Made by a program: the position numbers and the translations under genes
The notes under the pieces: generated by a model
Databases searched by the model: none
Seen by the model: the letters and a program-made list of their open reading frames with translations, nothing else
What the model was told of the DNA's origin: nothing
DNA from: Cytobacillus depressus
GTDB taxonomy: Bacteria > Bacillota > Bacilli > Bacillales > Cytobacillaceae
Length of the DNA: 64,000 nucleotides
Assembly: GCF_008923245.1 (NCBI RefSeq)
Contig: NZ_WBOS01000003.1
Span: forward strand, 124,001 to 188,000
Direction: 5' to 3'
Shown: positions 60,411 through 64,000 of the stretch, in pieces
Numbering within the stretch: position 1 is the stretch's first letter
Layout: every line of letters starts with the position of its first letter

Positions 60411-61295
60411 ATGATAGAAACTTTGCAATACTGCAGTTCAATGTTTAAGAAATTGGAGCATGTTATTGTAAAACATCCAAAGGATGCATTTATTAGCCAA
60501 GAGCATCTGCATCAACAATGGAAAACGTTCAATTATATTGAGGAACCAAATTATGAAGATGCTGTAAGGGAATATGAAGAATTTATTGCGATCCTGGAAA
60601 AATATGTGAATAAAATCGATTATTTACCGTCATCTAATAAAACAGGGATTGACTCTTTATACGCACATGATCCAGTCAAGTTTACAAAACATGGGGCAAT
60701 CATTTTAAATTCAGGGAAAAAACTAAGACAGCCTGAAGCAGAAGTTTATAAAGAGTTTTTAAAAGAAAAAAATATACCGATTATTGGTGAACTTACCGGT
60801 GATGCAATAGCAGATGGAGGAGATATTGTTTGGCTTGATGATCGTACTTTGGCGGTGGGGCGAGGTTACAGGACAAATGATGAAGCAATCCGTCAATTAA
60901 GAGAAATAACAAAATCTTTAGTTGATGATTTTATCGTTGTACAGCTTCCGCATGATCAAGGAGAAGCGGAGTGCTTGCATCTTATGTCGTTCATTAGCAT
61001 AGTTGATCAAGATTTAGCAGTTGTTTATTCCCGTTTAATGCCTGTATTCCTCAGACAGTTATTAGTAAATAAAGGTTTTCAATTGATTGAAGTACCTGAA
61101 GAGGAATATCACAATCTCGGTTGTAACGTTTTGGCACTTGCACCAAGAGTTTGTGTTATACCATTTGGAAACGATTACACCAAAAGAGAACTTGAGAAAG
61201 CTGGAGCAACTGTCTATGAATACAAAGGAAATGAAATCTCTTATAAAGGAACAGGTGGACCTACATGTCTCACTGCCCCTGTTGTAAGAGTATAG
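60411..61295 (+). CDS. Amidinotransferase-family hydrolase (dimethylargininase-like)
   Basis: 294 residues of the guanidine-modifying superfamily. Asp/Glu-bearing HDPVKFTKHGAIILN, GDAIADGGDIVWLDDRTLAV, His190 in AECLHLMSF and the nucleophile Cys286 in GGPTCLTAP. Such enzymes remove an amine or ammonia from arginine derivatives (dimethylargininase, arginine deiminase-like). Substrate unknown; a polyamine/guanidine-type ABC transporter follows, so an imported guanidino compound is likely. GGAAAGG precedes the ATG. Confidence 0.85.
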   Translation: MIETLQYCSSMFKKLEHVIVKHPKDAFISQEHLHQQWKTFNYIEEPNYEDAVREYEEFIAILEKYVNKIDYLPSSNKTGIDSLYAHDPVKFTKHGAIILNSGKKLRQPEAEVYKEFLKEKNIPIIGELTGDAIADGGDIVWLDDRTLAVGRGYRTNDEAIRQLREITKSLVDDFIVVQLPHDQGEAECLHLMSFISIVDQDLAVVYSRLMPVFLRQLLVNKGFQLIEVPEEEYHNLGCNVLALAPRVCVIPFGNDYTKRELEKAGATVYEYKGNEISYKGTGGPTCLTAPVVRV

Positions 61296-61373
61296 GTGAA
61301 TGGGCAAAAAATAGATTACTTGTTTAGTTGTATGTAGTTTTTAGAACGTATCGGATTGGGAGGGGGTTATTGC

Positions 61374-62468
61374 ATGGTTTTAGGCAACAGTTTATCCATT
61401 GTCAATGCTACAAAGTATTATAAGAAATTTAAAGCAGTTGACGATGTAAATTTGGAAGTAAATCAAGGGGAGTTTCTCACGATATTAGGGCCGAGTGGTT
61501 CTGGGAAGACGTCATTACTTAAATTAATTGCTGGATTTGAACAATTAAATCAAGGGGCAATTGTTTTGAATGATCAAGATATTTCGAAGAGAAAACCGTA
61601 CGAGAGAGATATCGGGATGTTATTTCAAAATTATGCCCTTTTCCCTCATATGACGATTTTTGACAATATCGCATATCCCCTTCGGCTTCGCAAAATACCA
61701 AAGAAGGAAGTTCAGGAAAGGGTAGAAGCCATTTTGAAACTTGTTCATCTAGAACAATTTGGATCAAGATATCCAGAACAATTAAGTGGAGGTCAACAAC
61801 AAAGGGTAGCTTTGGCAAGAGCAATTGTCTTTAATCCACCACTCCTTCTTTTAGATGAGCCCCTTGGAGCACTTGATAAACAATTACGAAAGAAAATGCA
61901 GTTGGAAATAAAGCATATTCAAGAACAAATCGGAATCACGACCGTTAGTGTGACACATGATCAGGAAGAGGCATTAACCATGTCAGATAAAATTTGTGTC
62001 ATGAACAACGGAAGGATTGAACAGGTAGATAGCCCTGAAAACTTGTACAAGCGGCCGAAGAATCGATTTGTAGCTGAGTTTATAGGTGAAATCAACTTAA
62101 TTAAGGGCAATGTTGTGAGTGTAGACGAAGAAAAAGCAAAAGTAAAAGTAAATGAGGGATTTGTAGTTGATATCGGAGTAGATTCTGAATTAGACATCAA
62201 GAATCAATCGATGTTGATTGCTCTACGTCCAGAAAATATTCAGATTGCTAAAGAAGAGTCCGAATTTCATAACACGATTAAAGCCAAAGTAATTGAATCC
62301 ATTTATGTTGGTGAGGCCTTTAATATTAAAACAAGAACGGAAACAGGAGAGGAAATTACAGCGAAAATTCCTGCAAATGTATCTGAATTACCATTAAAAG
62401 ATAAAGATATTTTTCTAGGATGGAATTGTAAGGATGCTTGTTTAATTCATGATGAAACACCTGCATAA
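61374..62468 (+). CDS. potA: Polyamine-type ABC transporter ATPase
   Basis: 364 residues. Walker A GPSGSGKTS, LSGGQQQR signature, Walker B LLLLDEPLGALD, H-loop VTHDQEEAL and a C-terminal TOBE domain (ALRPENIQIA). Matches PotA of spermidine/putrescine transporters. ATG 61374 behind GGGAGGGGG; the frame from 61356 is a longer alternative. First transporter gene of an operon with PotD and PotB types. Confidence 0.9.
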   Translation: MVLGNSLSIVNATKYYKKFKAVDDVNLEVNQGEFLTILGPSGSGKTSLLKLIAGFEQLNQGAIVLNDQDISKRKPYERDIGMLFQNYALFPHMTIFDNIAYPLRLRKIPKKEVQERVEAILKLVHLEQFGSRYPEQLSGGQQQRVALARAIVFNPPLLLLDEPLGALDKQLRKKMQLEIKHIQEQIGITTVSVTHDQEEALTMSDKICVMNNGRIEQVDSPENLYKRPKNRFVAEFIGEINLIKGNVVSVDEEKAKVKVNEGFVVDIGVDSELDIKNQSMLIALRPENIQIAKEESEFHNTIKAKVIESIYVGEAFNIKTRTETGEEITAKIPANVSELPLKDKDIFLGWNCKDACLIHDETPA

Positions 62469-62506
62469 ATCAAAAATGTTAAAGGATGAAAGAGGAGGCA
62501 AGATTT

Positions 62507-63562
62507 ATGCCAAAGAAAATAGTAGTCTTCTTATTTACAATATTTGTGGCTGTTATTGTAGCGGGTTGTGGAAACGGGGCCACAAATGGTAAAGAAAACA
62601 AAGAACTAGTAGTTGTTGATTGGGGTGGCCCTTATACGGAAATTCATAAAGAGGTTGTCTTTAAACCATTTGAAGAAAAATATGATGTCAAAGTGAAGGT
62701 TGTCACACCGCCTGATGTAGGAAAATTAAAATCAATGGTAGAAAGCGGAAATGTTGAATGGGACGTTGTTAGTGTTGGTGATGATTTTGCCATTCGAGGT
62801 GGGAGAGAAGGTCTATTAGAGAAATTAGACTTTAATGTGATTAAAACAGATGGGCTTCCTGAAGAACTTGTTCACGATTATGCTGTTCCTGAAAATACAT
62901 TTTCAACAACGATTTCCTTTAATACGGATACATTTCCTGTAGGGAAGCATCCAACAACATGGGCTGAATTTTTTGATACAACAAAGTTCCCAGGAGATCG
63001 TGGATTATATAATGATCCAATGTGGACTTTAGAAGCTGCTCTATTAGCTGATGGAGTAGATCCGGAAAATTTATACCCTTTAGATGTTGACCGTGCATTT
63101 AAAAAGCTTGATGAAATAAAAGATCATGTGAAAGTTTGGTGGTCAGCAGGTGCACAACCACCAGAAATTTTAGCTACAAATCAAGTTCCATTAACGAGTT
63201 CGTGGGCTGGTCGTGTGATAGCAGCCAAAGGTGATGGGGCAGCGGTTGATGTAGATTTCAATCAAGGACTTATTTTATCAAACTCTTGGGCAGTACCTAA
63301 AGGAGCGCCTAATAAAGACTTAGCAATGAAATTTATTGCATTTTCTTTAGAACCTGAACAACAAGCAGCTCTTTCAAATAAATACGACAACGCACCTGCT
63401 AATGCCAAGGCAATTGAGTTGTTAACTGACGAGTCAAAAGTCCGATTAGGTTTAGATGACTCTTCAGATCAATTGCAAAAACAAATATATATTAATACCA
63501 AATGGTGGGTTGATAACTATGAAGAGGTTAATGAACGCTTTAGAACATGGCTTCTAGAATAA
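62507..63562 (+). CDS. potD: Polyamine-type ABC transporter binding lipoprotein
   Basis: 351 residues. Lipobox VAGC, then the periplasmic-binding fold of PotD/PotF proteins: VVDWGGPYTEIHKEVVFKPF, DVVSVGDDFAIRGGREGLLE, TWAEFFDTTKFPGDRGLYND and WAVPKGAPNKDLAMKFIAFS. Substrate may be a polyamine or the guanidino compound handled by the upstream hydrolase. ATG 62507 with GAGGAGG upstream. Gene symbol by family only. Confidence 0.88.
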   Translation: MPKKIVVFLFTIFVAVIVAGCGNGATNGKENKELVVVDWGGPYTEIHKEVVFKPFEEKYDVKVKVVTPPDVGKLKSMVESGNVEWDVVSVGDDFAIRGGREGLLEKLDFNVIKTDGLPEELVHDYAVPENTFSTTISFNTDTFPVGKHPTTWAEFFDTTKFPGDRGLYNDPMWTLEAALLADGVDPENLYPLDVDRAFKKLDEIKDHVKVWWSAGAQPPEILATNQVPLTSSWAGRVIAAKGDGAAVDVDFNQGLILSNSWAVPKGAPNKDLAMKFIAFSLEPEQQAALSNKYDNAPANAKAIELLTDESKVRLGLDDSSDQLQKQIYINTKWWVDNYEEVNERFRTWLLE

Positions 63563-63576
63563 ATGGAGGTGGAAAA

Positions 63577-64000
63577 ATGATCGAAGTTAAAACTGAGACA
63601 TGGGTACCTGATAAACAGGTATCCTTCTCCCACCGTTTAGCAAGAATATCAGGATTACAATGGCTTCTGTTGATTATCCCATTGGCATATATCTTAATTT
63701 TAATGTTCTTTTCGATGATCGACTTTTTTAAACTTAGTTTTTTTAATGCTGATGGATTTACATTAAAATATATCAAATCCTTTTTTTCTACTCCTGTTTA
63801 TTTGAAAGTGCTGTGGTTGACATTAAAAATCGCTCTGCTCGTCACGGTATTTTCATTAGTGATTGCCTATCCGCTTGCATACTCATTAGTGATAACAAAA
63901 TCAGAACTATGGAAAAAAATTATTTTTTCTGCTGTGTTAATTCCATTTTGGATAAGTCTACTTGTTCGTACATTTGCTTGGACAATTTTACTTCGAAAAA
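63577..64000 (+). CDS. potB: Polyamine-type ABC transporter permease, cut by window end
   Basis: First 141 residues seen. Hydrophilic start MIEVKTETWVPDKQVSFSHR, first helix WLLLIIPLAYILILMFFSMI, then VYLKVLWLTLKIALLVTVFS and LIPFWISLLVRTFAWTILLR, the PotB-type start of the permease core. GGAGGTGG precedes the ATG. A second permease (PotC type) is expected beyond the window. Confidence 0.85.
   Translation, partial: MIEVKTETWVPDKQVSFSHRLARISGLQWLLLIIPLAYILILMFFSMIDFFKLSFFNADGFTLKYIKSFFSTPVYLKVLWLTLKIALLVTVFSLVIAYPLAYSLVITKSELWKKIIFSAVLIPFWISLLVRTFAWTILLRK

Overview
The window is low-GC Firmicute chromosomal DNA. It shows AGGAGG-type ribosome binding sites, frequent TTG/GTG starts, ECF sigma/DUF4179 pairs, Zur boxes of the Bacillus type and repeats common in Bacillaceae. 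I read it as Bacillaceae (Bacillus/Neobacillus/Peribacillus-like); the genus is not determined. No rRNA, tRNA or CRISPR array was seen. Coordinates are window coordinates, and starts were chosen by ribosome-binding-site spacing.

1-35.4 kb is an accessory, archipelago-like region. It opens with a decayed serine recombinase. Then follow mostly single, small, mostly plus-strand genes: alpha/beta hydrolases, lipoproteins, small membrane proteins, a NUDIX hydrolase, a secreted toxin with its immunity gene, an orphan colicin-like immunity gene, an ASCH protein, PPOX and DinB proteins, and two ECF sigma/DUF4179 modules. Nearly every intergenic gap carries one or more modules of a mosaic dispersed repeat with a hairpin core (AATCGGGCGC ... 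hairpin ... GGGCCATTTAATGGAATAAG). The repeats look like terminators or separators between gene cassettes. One copy has become the last 26 codons of a GTPase gene, and another supplies a ribosome binding site. Embedded in this region is a zinc-starvation locus (13.8-18.2 kb): two perfect or near-perfect Zur boxes flank a divergent pair of units encoding two G3E (CobW-like) GTPases, a thioredoxin-like ferredoxin, a dCTP deaminase and FolE2. At 27.0-32.6 kb a glycan cluster (GT4, GT4 on plus; ManC, GT2, GT4 on minus) converges.

35.7-47.6 kb is a peptide and D-amino-acid scavenging cluster: an asparaginase, a five-component oligopeptide ABC transporter, an AAA+ regulator lacking the sigma-54 contact loop, a DppA D-aminopeptidase (M55), a DmpA/P1 peptidase, and a convergent M20 amidohydrolase. 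Two copper-amine-oxidase-N-domain secreted proteins are divergent at 48.1-50.8 kb.

51.3-56.4 kb is a proline/hydroxyproline unit. A sigma-54 (-24/-12) promoter drives proline racemase, proline dehydrogenase and a BrnQ carrier, opposite a PAS-AAA-HTH sigma-54 activator. A decayed 52-bp tandem array lies behind the activator.

56.8-64 kb holds a GlcD-type FAD oxidase, a class I aminotransferase and an IclR regulator on minus. Divergent to these are an amidinotransferase-family hydrolase and a polyamine-type ABC transporter (PotA, PotD, and PotB cut by the window end), suggesting uptake and catabolism of a guanidino or polyamine compound. The mosaic repeat is absent from 35.4 kb onwards, so the window has a sharp boundary between repeat-punctuated accessory DNA and conventional catabolic operons.
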